A stretch of 33,447 bases of DNA from Microbacterium sp. (GCA_017744855.1 JAGIAK010000023.1:1-33447), one strand, 5' to 3'. Counted from the first letter of the stretch, positions 8,999 through 16,372 are shown. The notes: generated from the sequence alone by a model not told the origin. Made by a program: numbers and translations.

Positions 8999-9001
8999 TC
9001 G
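8952..9001 (+). terminator. Strong bidirectional hairpin terminator, copy 1
   Basis: A near-perfect inverted repeat begins with CGACATACGACGAAGG and continues into CCCCGCAG. The 3-nt loop ATC follows, then the exact complement. The stem is about 23 bp and starts right after the ppgK stop. The stem sequence is symmetric enough to act in both directions. Confidence 0.9.
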
Positions 9002-9099
9002 GGGTTACTCCCGCGCGCCTTCCGAGCACCGCTTGCCAGATCGACACCCCCTGTGGAGAACGGCGGGTGCTGGGACATCTCGGCGGGCACGGTGAGACA

Positions 9100-9132
9100 A
9101 CCCCTCAAAATACCGCTCATTCTCCGAGGGGT
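9100..9132. repeat. Inverted repeat in the cargo gene's upstream region
   Basis: ACCCCTC at 9100-9106 pairs with GAGGGGT at 9126-9132, with a 19-nt AT-richer spacer between. It lies about 95 nt before the start of the secreted-protein gene. It could be an operator or part of the promoter region; nothing else supports a specific role. The rest of 9002-9226 shows no gene. Confidence 0.4.
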
Positions 9133-9226
9133 CTGTAGGTAGAAGAGGGGACAGCGGAGAAGAACTCCTCGCGGCTACCGTCAGTAGTTCATTGATCATT
9201 GTCAGGGTCAGGGAAGAAGAGAGACG

Positions 9227-9652
9227 ATGAAGAAGAAGTACACAGCATTGATCGGATCCGCGGTCCTCTTGGTTGCCATGTGCGCCGCGCAACCTGCGAG
9301 CGCAGAGACGGGGAGCTGGCAGCCGTACGGGAGCTCGTTCAGCACACCCACTAATTGGCACTGTGGCCCGACCTCCAGCGGGCCGCGGCTAAGCGCTCAA
9401 GCGTGTGTCGTGCGTAGCGGAAGTTACGTCCAGGCCGCGACCATCGTCAAGAATCGCGCGGCGGGCCCCACATCGACCAACGTCAACCAGGTCCTGACCG
9501 GGGGTGCGACAGCAGGACAGTGTCTGCCTTCGTCACTAGCCGGAAACAGCTATTCCGTGTGCTTCACGAGTACCGTCTATAGCCCGGGCCTGATCGGGAG
9601 CGCGGCCGACGTCGACGGCGTTCCGGGGTTCCTGCACAGTCCTCTGGCCTGA
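9227..9652 (+). CDS. Small secreted protein of unknown function
   Basis: This is a 141-residue protein with a classical signal peptide: MKKKY, a hydrophobic core (TALIGSAVLLVAMCAA), and a probable cleavage site ASA-ET after residue 26. The mature part of about 115 residues is Ser/Thr/Gly-rich with four cysteines (46, 60, 99, 112), suggesting two disulfides in an extracellular beta-rich domain. A purine-rich ribosome site (GGGAAGAAGAGAG) precedes the ATG. VAMC is a poor lipobox because Met precedes the Cys, so a lipoprotein is unlikely. Codon use contains visibly more A/T-ending codons than its neighbours. The gene sits between two copies of the ppgK terminator, a sign of acquisition. No family recognised. 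Confidence 0.8.
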   Translation: MKKKYTALIGSAVLLVAMCAAQPASAETGSWQPYGSSFSTPTNWHCGPTSSGPRLSAQACVVRSGSYVQAATIVKNRAAGPTSTNVNQVLTGGATAGQCLPSSLAGNSYSVCFTSTVYSPGLIGSAADVDGVPGFLHSPLA

Positions 9653-9672
9653 TCCGCGGGAGCGATACGAAA

Positions 9673-9743
9673 CTCGCCGGCGACTGATTCCCCACCGACA
9701 TACGACGAAGGCCCCGCAGATCCTGCGGGGCCTTCGTCATGTC
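9673..9743 (+). repeat. Direct repeat, copy 2 (relic of ppgK 3' end plus terminator)
   Basis: This matches 8930-8998 from CTCGCCGGCGACTGAT onwards, including codons for the ppgK C-terminus (Leu-Ala-Gly-Asp-stop), although no ppgK gene precedes it here. It carries a 2-nt insertion (TC) after the stop and lacks 2 nt near the end of the hairpin. It lies between the cargo gene and the rnpB 3' end. Confidence 0.85.
9696..9743. terminator. Hairpin terminator, copy 2, shared by cargo gene and rnpB
   Basis: The core stem GACGAAGGCCCCGCAG / CTGCGGGGCCTTCGTC (16 bp, loop ATC) is intact. The outer stem now has a 2-nt bulge because two bases were lost. It sits 3' of the plus-strand secreted-protein gene and 3' of minus-strand rnpB, so it can end both transcripts. 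Confidence 0.85.
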
Positions 9744-9746
9744 TGA

Positions 9747-10112
9747 GGCGAATGGGCCGACCTGTACGCCGGGTTCTGTTCCGGGGTTCTTCGCCCCTTC
9801 GACGGTCATCTCTCTCGGCGACACGTTGCCGTGGCACTCTAGCGGTCTACCCGAGGACTCGGCGAGCCGCGTCGACATCCTCTGTCTGACCTTGCTCCGG
9901 ACGAGGTTTACCTGGCGGGCCGTGTCACCACGGCCCCCGGTGGTCTCTTACACCACCCTTTCACCCTTACCCCTTGCGGGGCGGTCTGCTCTCTGTGGCA
10001 CTTTCTCGCGGATTGCTCCGGGTGGGCGTTACCCACCGTCCTGCCCTGTGGAGCCCGGACGTTCCTCGGTGCGGTTGCCCGCCACGCGACCGTCCAGTCG
10101 ACCCATTCGCCC
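9747..10112 (-). ncRNA. rnpB: RNase P RNA, bacterial class A
   Basis: On the minus strand the RNA begins GGGCGAATGGG and ends with the complementary CCCATTCGCC, forming the terminal P1 helix. The conserved class A core is easily read on the plus strand as its complement: GCCGGGTTCTGT, GTCTACCCG, CCTTGCTCCGG followed by GGTTTACC, CACCCTTTCACCCTTACC, and TGTGGAGCCCGGACGTTCCTC near the 5' end. The length of about 366 nt fits an actinobacterial RNase P RNA, the catalytic subunit that matures tRNA 5' ends. Exact ends are taken from the P1 pairing. All protein-coding frames in this stretch are spurious. Confidence 0.96.
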
Positions 10113-10116
10113 ATCC

Positions 10117-10122
10117 AGTCTA
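10117..10122 (-). promoter_or_regulatory. Putative -10 element of rnpB
   Basis: TAGACT lies about 5 nt before the inferred rnpB 5' end. No good -35 hexamer is found at 17 nt; that region overlaps the 3' end of the polymerase gene. Confidence 0.35.
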
Positions 10123-10132
10123 CCGTCGACGT

Positions 10133-11830
10133 CTACTTCTCCGCGGACTGCGCGATCCGCAGATCCAGGGGGACGTCGATCGGGAAGGTCCCGAACAGCC
10201 TGGCGGTCGCGACGGCCGCGGCCTCCCGCACGGCATCAGCCGCAGCCTCGGCCTGCTCCTCCGGGACATGCAGGATGACCTCGTCGTGCAGGAAGAACGC
10301 CAGGTGCGCGGTGCGGGTGAACGGACCGGATGCCGTCGCCGCGACGCGCGCCTCCGGCAACCGCTGCAGCCGGTGCCTGATCTCGGCGAGCCAGATCATC
10401 GACCACTCGGCCGCAGTGCCCTGCACCACGAAGTTCCGTGTGAACCGCCCCCAGTCCCTGGCACGCCGCCGGGCGACCGCGATCTCCGCTTGGTCGGCGT
10501 CGGCGTCGGTGGCCCTGGACTGCATGCGGGACCACTCCGCAGACGGCCGCGGCGACGATCGTCCGAGCCACGTCGAGACGACGCCGCCGTCCTCTCCCGT
10601 GCGCGCGGCCTCGTCGACGAGTGCCATCGCCCGCGGGTAGACCTTGCGCAGCCGCGGCACGAGGCGGCCGCTGTCGCCCGTCGTCGCGCCGTACATCGCC
10701 CCCAGCACCGCGTACTTCGCCTCCTCGCGCGTCGACACCGCACCCGACTCCACGACGCCGGCGTAGAGGTCGCGTCCCTGCGCGGCCTTCGCCATCGCCG
10801 TGTCCCCCGCCATGCCCGCGAGCATGCGCGGCTCCAGCTGCGCGACGTCGGCCACGATCAACGCCCACCCGTCGTCGGCACGCACGGCAGGACGCAGGCT
10901 CCGCGGCAGCTGCAGCGCGCCGCCGCCCGCCGACGCCCACCGGCCGGTGACCACGCCGCCGGGGATGTACACGGGACGGAACCGGCCGTCGTGCACCCAC
11001 TCCGCCAGCCACGCCCAGCCGTTGGCGCTCAGCAGTCGCGACAGCTTCTTGTACGCGAGCAGGGGCTCGACCACGGGATGCCGGTGCTCGGCCAGCTCCC
11101 ACCGGCTCGTCGATTCCACGTGCACGCCCACCCGGTGGAGTGCCCGCAGGAGCTTCGGCTGGCTGTCGAGATGCAGCGACGGATCGCCGAGGATGCCCCG
11201 CACCTCATCGCCCAGCTCGACCATGCGCCGCGGCAGTCCGCCTGCCGCCGGACGGGCGCCGAGCGTCGCGGTGAGGATCTCGTCGTGCACCCGCTCGTTC
11301 CACGGCAGCCCCGCCGCGCGCATCTCCTCGGCCACGAGCCCACCGGCCGACTCCGCGGAGCACAGCAGCGTGAGGCGTCCGTCCTTCGACTCCGCGATCA
11401 CGCGGCGCTGGTCGCGGAACTGGTCGAGTGCCTCGGCGACCGGATCGTCGGGACCGTCGTCGATCTCGACGTCGAACAGGGCCGGCGCCTCGTCGGACGG
11501 TTCCCGACGCACCCAGCGCAGAGACGCGGCGAGCGGTCGGCTCACCGCCGCGGTGTCGCGCAGGATCGCGTGGCAGAGCAGAAGGTCGTGCGTGCGCCCG
11601 AGACGGACGCCCTCGGCGAGCAGCGCGGGGCAGATCTCCCGCGCGCTGCGGATGATCCACCGCGGGGCGTCGTTCTCCTCCTGCTCCCGCACGTAGCCGG
11701 GCAGCTCTGAGGCGGTCAGGACGCGACGCGACAGTTCATCGCCATCCGCGCCGATCTCCACAGCGACGACGCCCGATGAACCGTCCGAGACGAGGGCGAC
11801 CCTCCGCTCGGCGACCGGGATCGTGCTCAC
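10133..11830 (-). CDS. PolA-like DNA polymerase (bifunctional 3'-5' exonuclease/polymerase family)
   Basis: This is a family A DNA polymerase of about 565 residues without the 5' nuclease domain of PolA. Polymerase motifs are clear: the VVTGRWASAGGGALQLPR region near 297, motif A (IVADVAQLEPRML) near 327, motif B (EEAKYAVLGAMYGATTG) near 376 and motif C (FFLHDEVILHVPEE) near 513. The N-terminal 190 residues occupy the 3'-5' exonuclease position. The first strand reads VVAVEIG, without the Asp-x-Glu pair of active proofreading domains, so the exonuclease is probably inactive. GTG 11830 is chosen because the frame further upstream overlaps the zinc-ribbon gene. No clear ribosome site is seen, so the start is uncertain. 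Confidence 0.85.
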   Translation of the reverse strand: MSTIPVAERRVALVSDGSSGVVAVEIGADGDELSRRVLTASELPGYVREQEENDAPRWIIRSAREICPALLAEGVRLGRTHDLLLCHAILRDTAAVSRPLAASLRWVRREPSDEAPALFDVEIDDGPDDPVAEALDQFRDQRRVIAESKDGRLTLLCSAESAGGLVAEEMRAAGLPWNERVHDEILTATLGARPAAGGLPRRMVELGDEVRGILGDPSLHLDSQPKLLRALHRVGVHVESTSRWELAEHRHPVVEPLLAYKKLSRLLSANGWAWLAEWVHDGRFRPVYIPGGVVTGRWASAGGGALQLPRSLRPAVRADDGWALIVADVAQLEPRMLAGMAGDTAMAKAAQGRDLYAGVVESGAVSTREEAKYAVLGAMYGATTGDSGRLVPRLRKVYPRAMALVDEAARTGEDGGVVSTWLGRSSPRPSAEWSRMQSRATDADADQAEIAVARRRARDWGRFTRNFVVQGTAAEWSMIWLAEIRHRLQRLPEARVAATASGPFTRTAHLAFFLHDEVILHVPEEQAEAAADAVREAAAVATARLFGTFPIDVPLDLRIAQSAEK

Positions 11831-11852
11831 CGTCGCGAGGACGGCGGGGGCG

Positions 11853-12584
11853 TCACAGTCCGGACTCCTCGGTGCGCACCAGGATGCAGCCGCACTCGGG
11901 GCACGAGACGACGGCGTCCTCCGCTGCCCTGCGGATCTCATTGAGGTCGGTGCCCGGCAGCACGATGCGGCATCCCTCGCAGGTGCCCCTGGTCAGCAGA
12001 GCAGCGCCGGCGTTGTTCGCGGCACGGCGCGCGTACTCGGCGAGGAGGTCTGCCGTCACGCTCTCCGCGACGGCGGAGCGGTCGCGTGCGAGTTGGGCTC
12101 CGAGCTCGGTCGCGGCGGCCACGTCGGCCTTCGCCTGCGCGGTCAACGCGGAGCCCTCGGCCGTCGTGGTGTCGAGCAGCGCCTGCTGAGCCGCGACCGC
12201 GGCATCCGCGTCCTCGACCTTGGCCATGATCTCGAGCTCGATGTCCTCGAGGTCGCTCTGCCGCTTGGCGAGGCTCGCGAGCTCGTGTTCGAGCGCCTGC
12301 GCCTCCTTCGGGTTCGTGGCGGCGGCGAGACGCTCGGCGTCCCGGCTGCGACGCTGCTCGACGAGCTTCACATCGGACTCCAGCCTGGTGAACTCGGTGC
12401 GCGCATCGTCACGGACGCCGGTGAGCGTCGTGAGCTCGCGGAGCTGATCCTGGCGGATGGCGATCAGCTCGGTGATCCTGGCACCCTGCGTGGGCTGCGT
12501 GCGCGCCCTCTCGGCCTGGGCGATGCGCCGATCGATGTCGGCGATGTCGAGCAGGATGCGCTGGTGTTCGGGGCTGGCGTTCAC
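11853..12584 (-). CDS. C4-type zinc-ribbon protein with long coiled coil
   Basis: This 243-residue protein has a helical coiled coil (residues ~5-180, rich in heptads such as RITELIAIRQDQLRELTTL) and a C-terminal zinc ribbon. The ligands are CEGC and CPEC. The signature LEHELASLAKRQSDLED and the TRGTCEGCRIVLPGTDLNEIRRA stretch match the actinobacterial zf-RING_7/DUF164 family, thought to bind nucleic acid. The start is GTG 12584, which appears to be leaderless because a -10-like TAGATT lies 7 nt upstream and there is no ribosome site. It precedes the polymerase gene by 22 bp on the same strand. Confidence 0.9.
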   Translation of the reverse strand: MNASPEHQRILLDIADIDRRIAQAERARTQPTQGARITELIAIRQDQLRELTTLTGVRDDARTEFTRLESDVKLVEQRRSRDAERLAAATNPKEAQALEHELASLAKRQSDLEDIELEIMAKVEDADAAVAAQQALLDTTTAEGSALTAQAKADVAAATELGAQLARDRSAVAESVTADLLAEYARRAANNAGAALLTRGTCEGCRIVLPGTDLNEIRRAAEDAVVSCPECGCILVRTEESGL

Positions 12585-12591
12585 GTACTCA

Positions 12592-12597
12592 AATCTA
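12592..12597 (-). promoter_or_regulatory. Putative -10 element for leaderless zinc-ribbon transcript
   Basis: TAGATT on the minus strand is followed by 7 nt (TGAGTAC) and then the GTG start. This is the same spacing as at ppgK and suggests transcription begins at the start codon. Confidence 0.4.
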
Positions 12598-12618
12598 GTC
12601 GCTGCGGCGCTGCGCGCA

Positions 12619-12999
12619 TCACCGCACCTCGCCGTCGACGTACAGCCACCGCCGGTCCTCCCTCACGAACCTGCTGCGCTCCTGCATCGAGCCGCGGTCG
12701 TCACCCTGACGCCAGAACGCCTCGAACTCCACGACGCCCTCGTCGTCGAACGGGCCGCCGGCCACCCTGTCGACGATCAGCAGACGCCGCCAGAGCAGCC
12801 CGGGGTCGATTTCGAGCGTGCGCGGCCTCGTACGCGGGTGCCACGAGCGGAGGAGGTGCGCGACGTCTCCGGTCGCGAACGCCGTGTACCGGGACCGCAT
12901 CAGCCGCTCCGCTGTCGGCGCCGGCGAACCGAACAGGATCGGGCCGCAGCAGGCGCCGAAGGTGTCTCCCGACCCGCACGGGCACCGCGATTCGTCCAT
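12619..12999 (-). CDS. YchJ-like SEC-C motif protein
   Basis: This 126-residue protein starts at ATG 12999 with MDESRCPCGSG. The N-terminal cysteines at 6, 8, 17 and 18 (CPCGSG...CC) form a SEC-C zinc-binding motif. Next comes the conserved ERLMRSRYTAFATGDVAHLLRSWHP region and an NTF2-like beta sheet (VVEFEAFWRQGDD, SRFVREDRRWLYVDGEV). This is the UPF0225/YchJ layout. The function is not established; SEC-C motifs often mediate protein or metal binding. It is divergent from the aldo/keto reductase, with only about 22 bp between the starts. Confidence 0.9.
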   Translation of the reverse strand: MDESRCPCGSGDTFGACCGPILFGSPAPTAERLMRSRYTAFATGDVAHLLRSWHPRTRPRTLEIDPGLLWRRLLIVDRVAGGPFDDEGVVEFEAFWRQGDDRGSMQERSRFVREDRRWLYVDGEVR

Positions 13000-13021
13000 C
13001 CCGCCAGCGTACGCTGAGGGC

Positions 13022-13852
13022 ATGACCCGGTTCACCGCGCACAACGGATTCTCCCTCCCCGCCATCGGCCTCGGCACCTACGGCCTTCGTGGAGATCAGG
13101 GCGCGGATGCCGTGTCCTCCGCGATCGGCGCCGGATACCGCCTCGTGGACTCGGCGTTCAACTACGAGAACGAGGGATCGGTCGGGCGTGGCGTCGCCGC
13201 ATCCGGAGTCGAGCGGGAGGCGATCGTCGTGACGACCAAGCTCCCCGGCCGCCACCACCGCACGGCCGCGGCACGGACGAGCATCGAGGAGAGCAGGGCG
13301 CGCCTCGCCCTCGATGCGACCGATCTGCACCTGATCCACTGGCCGAACCCGAGCCAGGACGAGTACGTGCAGGCGTGGGCCGCGCTCGTCGACGCCCAGC
13401 AGCGCGGCGTCGTGCGTCAGATCGGCGTGTCGAACTTCCTGCCGGAGCACCTGGAGCGCATCGAGAGGGAGACGGGAGTGCGACCGGTGGTGAACCAGAT
13501 CGAGGTGCACCCCTACTTCCCGCAGAGCGAGCAGCTCGCGTACCACCGCGAGCACGGCATCCTCACCGAGGCCTGGAGCCCGCTCGGCAGGGCGGCCGAG
13601 CTTCTCGACGAACCCGTGGTGGCCGAGGTCGCCGCCGCGCACGGGATCTCCCCCGCCCAGGCTGTGCTCGCGTGGCATGTGGCCCGTGAGACCGTCGCGA
13701 TCCCGAAGGCGTCGTCCGCAGCGCACCAGGCCGCCAACCTCGCCGCCGCAGACGTGGTGCTCGACCCGGCGGAGGTCGAGGCCCTCACCGCGCTGGGCCA
13801 CGCCGACGGCCGGCTCTTCGGTGCGGACCCCCGCACGCACGAGGAGTCCTGA
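13022..13852 (+). CDS. Aldo/keto reductase
   Basis: This is a 276-residue NADPH-dependent oxidoreductase of the AKR5 type. The catalytic tetrad is visible: Asp43 and Tyr48 in LVDSAFNYENE, Lys73 in VVTTKLPG, and His106 in LHLIHWP. The NADPH-binding segments ISPAQAVLAWHV and VAIPKASS near the C-terminus are also present. ATG 13022 has GAGGG at ribosome-site spacing; the frame runs further upstream over the YchJ-like gene and is discounted there. The short divergent spacing suggests shared control with that gene. The substrate is unknown; relatives reduce 2,5-diketo-gluconate or methylglyoxal-like carbonyls. Confidence 0.93.
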   Translation: MTRFTAHNGFSLPAIGLGTYGLRGDQGADAVSSAIGAGYRLVDSAFNYENEGSVGRGVAASGVEREAIVVTTKLPGRHHRTAAARTSIEESRARLALDATDLHLIHWPNPSQDEYVQAWAALVDAQQRGVVRQIGVSNFLPEHLERIERETGVRPVVNQIEVHPYFPQSEQLAYHREHGILTEAWSPLGRAAELLDEPVVAEVAAAHGISPAQAVLAWHVARETVAIPKASSAAHQAANLAAADVVLDPAEVEALTALGHADGRLFGADPRTHEES

Positions 13853-13867
13853 CCGCGTCGGCAGCGC

Positions 13868-14758
13868 CTACACGGCGTCGGCGACGGCGTCCTGCGCGGT
13901 GCGGTGCGCGAACGTGAACCCGCTCCCCTCCAGAGCCGCGGGACGGACGTCGGCATCGGCGAGCAGCAGCGAGTCGGCCGCGCCGGCGCCGAGCCCCAGA
14001 CGCAGAGCCCACGCCGGGGCTGGCAGCCAGAACGGGCGCCGCATCGCGCGGGCGAGCGCCCGGCCGATGTCGTCCGCCGAGGCCGGTTCCGGGCCGGTGA
14101 GGTTGACGGGGCCGTCCAACTCCTGATCGATCACGTGCCTGATCGCACGCACCTCGTCGTCGAGGGAGATCCACGGCCAGATCTGGGTGCCTCGACCGAG
14201 AGGCCCGGCGACACCGGCGCGCGTGAGCAGCACGAGCGGCATGAGGACCCCGCGCCGATGGATGACCGGCGCGGTGCGCAGCAGGGCGACGCGGGCGTGC
14301 TCCCCCGCCCGGCGCGCCTCGTCCTCCCATCGCACGCAGAGGCGCGCGAGGAACGTGTCGCCCGCCGCTGAGGTCTCGTCGAGCACGGCCCCTGGCGCCG
14401 ATCCGTAATAGCCGACGGCCGACGCCGACACCAGCGGCGGCGCATCGGCGCCGAGTGCGCGCACGGCCGTGGCGACGGTGCGGGTGACGCGCACCCGCGA
14501 GTCGACGAGCTCCCGACGGTACGACCTGGTCCACGGCATCCGCCCGACGCTCGCACCGCCGAGCGAGACGACGGCGTCCGCCCCCGCCAGCACGTCGGGG
14601 TCGAGCGCCTTCTCCCCTGGCGCCCACCGCACGTCACCGGAGGCCGACGGCTTCCGGCGCACGAGCGTCGTGACCTCGACGCCGTCGGCGCGCAGGGATT
14701 CCACGAGGGCCGATCCGATCAGGCCGGATGCTCCGGCGACCACCACTCGTCGCGTCAT
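13868..14758 (-). CDS. TIGR01777 family NAD(P)-binding epimerase-like protein
   Basis: This is a 296-residue extended short-chain dehydrogenase/reductase. The dinucleotide-binding GASGLIG (G9, G12, G15) follows the first strand VVVAG. The middle has LVSASAVGYYGS with the active-site-like Tyr pair, then WEDEARRA, LLRTAPVIHRRG and WPWISLDDEVRAI. All are characteristic of the YfcH/SulA-like TIGR01777 family. The C-terminus carries the DUF1731 segment (RPFWLPAPAWALRLGLG...RPAALEGSGFTFAH). The physiological substrate is unknown. It is convergent with the aldo/keto reductase, with a 15-bp gap. Confidence 0.92.
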   Translation of the reverse strand: MTRRVVVAGASGLIGSALVESLRADGVEVTTLVRRKPSASGDVRWAPGEKALDPDVLAGADAVVSLGGASVGRMPWTRSYRRELVDSRVRVTRTVATAVRALGADAPPLVSASAVGYYGSAPGAVLDETSAAGDTFLARLCVRWEDEARRAGEHARVALLRTAPVIHRRGVLMPLVLLTRAGVAGPLGRGTQIWPWISLDDEVRAIRHVIDQELDGPVNLTGPEPASADDIGRALARAMRRPFWLPAPAWALRLGLGAGAADSLLLADADVRPAALEGSGFTFAHRTAQDAVADAV

Positions 14759-14771
14759 CCGCGCATCCTCC

Positions 14772-15146
14772 TCATCGATCGTGCTCCTCTGCGTCCCGGC
14801 GCACGGCTTCCCACTCCGACTCGACGAACACCGCCTCCCCCGATGCGACGATCTGGGCGTTGTTGTGGGGACCGGGTTCCGGCCACATCATCAGGCCGCC
14901 CACCTGGAGGCTCGGGATCTCCTGACGGATGCACTCGATGCTGCCGCGCACGAGGAGGTCGGCCGTCTGCTCCGGCGAGGACGCGGCGCCCATCACGGCG
15001 TCGTCGTGTGCGAGGAGGACGGAGCGCCAGGTGCGGTGCTCGCCTTCGGGGTCGAGCGTGTATCTCATCATCCCCTGCGGCGCTGCCTCGACCTGGATGA
15101 CGATGAAGCCCGTGAACGGCTGCTCCGCCTGTCTGTCATCGTCCAT
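14772..15146 (-). CDS. Hypothetical protein, 124 aa, divergent from the AAA+ gene
   Basis: ATG 15146 follows a GGGGACG ribosome site. The protein is soluble, acidic, and has mixed alpha/beta character: a strand-like FTGFIVIQVEAAPQGMMRYTL, then RSVLLAHDDAVMG, a helix SPEQTADLLVRGSIECIRQEIP, and a second half ending in acidic residues. There is no signal peptide or membrane segment. I do not recognise the family. It is divergent from the phage-like AAA+ ATPase across a 135-bp gap that carries a sigma-28-type promoter for the other strand. It may belong to the flagellar accessory set, but nothing direct shows this. Confidence 0.65.
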   Translation of the reverse strand: MDDDRQAEQPFTGFIVIQVEAAPQGMMRYTLDPEGEHRTWRSVLLAHDDAVMGAASSPEQTADLLVRGSIECIRQEIPSLQVGGLMMWPEPGPHNNAQIVASGEAVFVESEWEAVRRDAEEHDR

Positions 15147-15226
15147 ATCCGCGTCCCCGACTCGTGCGGTCCCACGCCGCTGTTCGGGCCAGGATACTCG
15201 CCTTGCGAAGTTCTCCCCCGAACGGC

Positions 15227-15253
15227 TTACGGCCGCCCGGATCCGGCCGATAT
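15227..15253 (+). promoter_or_regulatory. Predicted sigma-28 (FliA-type) promoter of the AAA+ ATPase gene
   Basis: TTAC (15227-15230), 15 nt, then GCCGATAT (15246-15253). The flagellar sigma-28 consensus is TAAA-N15-GCCGATAA, so the -10 matches seven of eight bases and the spacing is exact. The predicted RNA start near 15260 leaves a leader of about 22 nt containing AGGAGG before GTG 15282. The same architecture precedes three flagellar operons in this window. Confidence 0.7.
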
Positions 15254-15281
15254 GCATATGGGGGATAGAAGGAGGAGGACC

Positions 15282-16370
15282 GTGACAAGTACATACATCG
15301 AGACCGGAGGACACGTCCGGGTCTACGACGATGCCGTCCGCACCCACCAGATGTTCCCTCTCGGCACCTACCGGGTGCACTTCAGCTCCAAGGAGGGCTT
15401 CAGCCTCGTCAGGATCGACGACCTCACCGTCGGCACCGAGCGGATCTACGGCGGGCGGGACAGGAAGGTCCAGAAGATCTTCCGCTCCTACGCGCTCTCC
15501 GACCGGAGTCTCGGTGTGATGCTCTCCGGCGACAAGGGCATCGGCAAGTCGCTCTTCCTCCGCATGGTCGCCGAGGAGGCGCTCGACCAGGGCCTGCCCG
15601 TGGTCGTGGTCTCGGAGGACCACGACGGGATCGTGGAGTTCCTCGACAGCCTCGACGAATGCCTCATCGTGTTCGACGAGTTCGAGAAGACGTTCCCCAC
15701 CGGACGGAGCGGCCACTCCGGCGGCGGCAACCGCCAGAACCAGTTCCTCACCCTCTTCGACGGGCTGTCGTCCGCGAAGCGCATCTACTGCCTCACGGTC
15801 AACGACATCGCCGACATCAGCACGTACATCGTCAACCGTCCCGGCCGGTTCCACTACCACATGAGATTCGAGTACCCGGGTCCGGACGAGGTGCGCCAGT
15901 ACCTCATCGACCAGGCGCCCGACGCGAATCCCGACGAGATCGAGAACGTCGCGCTGTTCTCGCGCCGCGCGCGACTGAACTACGACCACCTGCGGGCGAT
16001 CGCCTTCGAGCTCCAGCAGCCGGACACCCTGTTCTCCGAGATCGTCGAGGACCTCAACATCAAGTCGGTCGAACCGAGCACGTACCGCATCGAAGCCCGG
16101 TTCCCCGACGGCAAGGTCTGGTCCGACGAGGTCGAGATGAACCTCTTCGAGCGGGGCGACGTCGGACGCACCTACGAGCTGCGCAACTCGACCCGCTCGA
16201 TCTTCGCCTCGTTCATGCCGAAGGACCTCATCTTCGAACCGGACGGCGGCATCTTCGTGCCCATCAACAGGCTTGACCTCCTCGACGACGAGGACGAGGA
16301 GCCTGAGGTGTACCCGACCTCGGTGAGCCTCACCCTGATCGGGCAGGCGAGCTACGGCTTCGGCTTCTGA
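15282..16370 (+). CDS. AAA+ ATPase resembling phage AAA proteins, in the flagellar locus
   Basis: This 362-residue protein starts at GTG 15282, preceded by AAGGAGGAGG; the open frame extends much further upstream but lies over other genes. An N-terminal beta-like domain (FPLGTYRVHFSSKEGFSLVRIDD, then KIFRSY) precedes the ATPase core. Walker A GDKGIGKS is at 83-90 and Walker B LIVFDEFE at 128-135 (Asp132, Glu133). The sensor-1 Asn174 is in LTVND and arginine-finger candidates Arg186/Arg189 are in NRPGRFHYHM. After a helical lid, the last ~110 residues form an acidic beta-rich domain. The N-terminal pattern and core recall AAA ATPases of Bacillus and actinobacterial phages. It is the only plus-strand gene of the flagellar region, convergent with fliA, and has a sigma-28-like promoter. 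Its role is unknown. Confidence 0.85.
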   Translation: MTSTYIETGGHVRVYDDAVRTHQMFPLGTYRVHFSSKEGFSLVRIDDLTVGTERIYGGRDRKVQKIFRSYALSDRSLGVMLSGDKGIGKSLFLRMVAEEALDQGLPVVVVSEDHDGIVEFLDSLDECLIVFDEFEKTFPTGRSGHSGGGNRQNQFLTLFDGLSSAKRIYCLTVNDIADISTYIVNRPGRFHYHMRFEYPGPDEVRQYLIDQAPDANPDEIENVALFSRRARLNYDHLRAIAFELQQPDTLFSEIVEDLNIKSVEPSTYRIEARFPDGKVWSDEVEMNLFERGDVGRTYELRNSTRSIFASFMPKDLIFEPDGGIFVPINRLDLLDDEDEEPEVYPTSVSLTLIGQASYGFGF

Positions 16371-16372
16371 CG

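Noticed and set aside
9564..9878. Minus-strand frames across the rnpB 3' end and the cargo gene.
   Set aside because: They overlap structural RNA and a terminator hairpin and show no protein signature.
9974..11710. A 578-codon plus-strand frame over rnpB and the polymerase.
   Set aside because: It crosses RNase P RNA and runs antisense to the polymerase gene with clear catalytic motifs; no family features.
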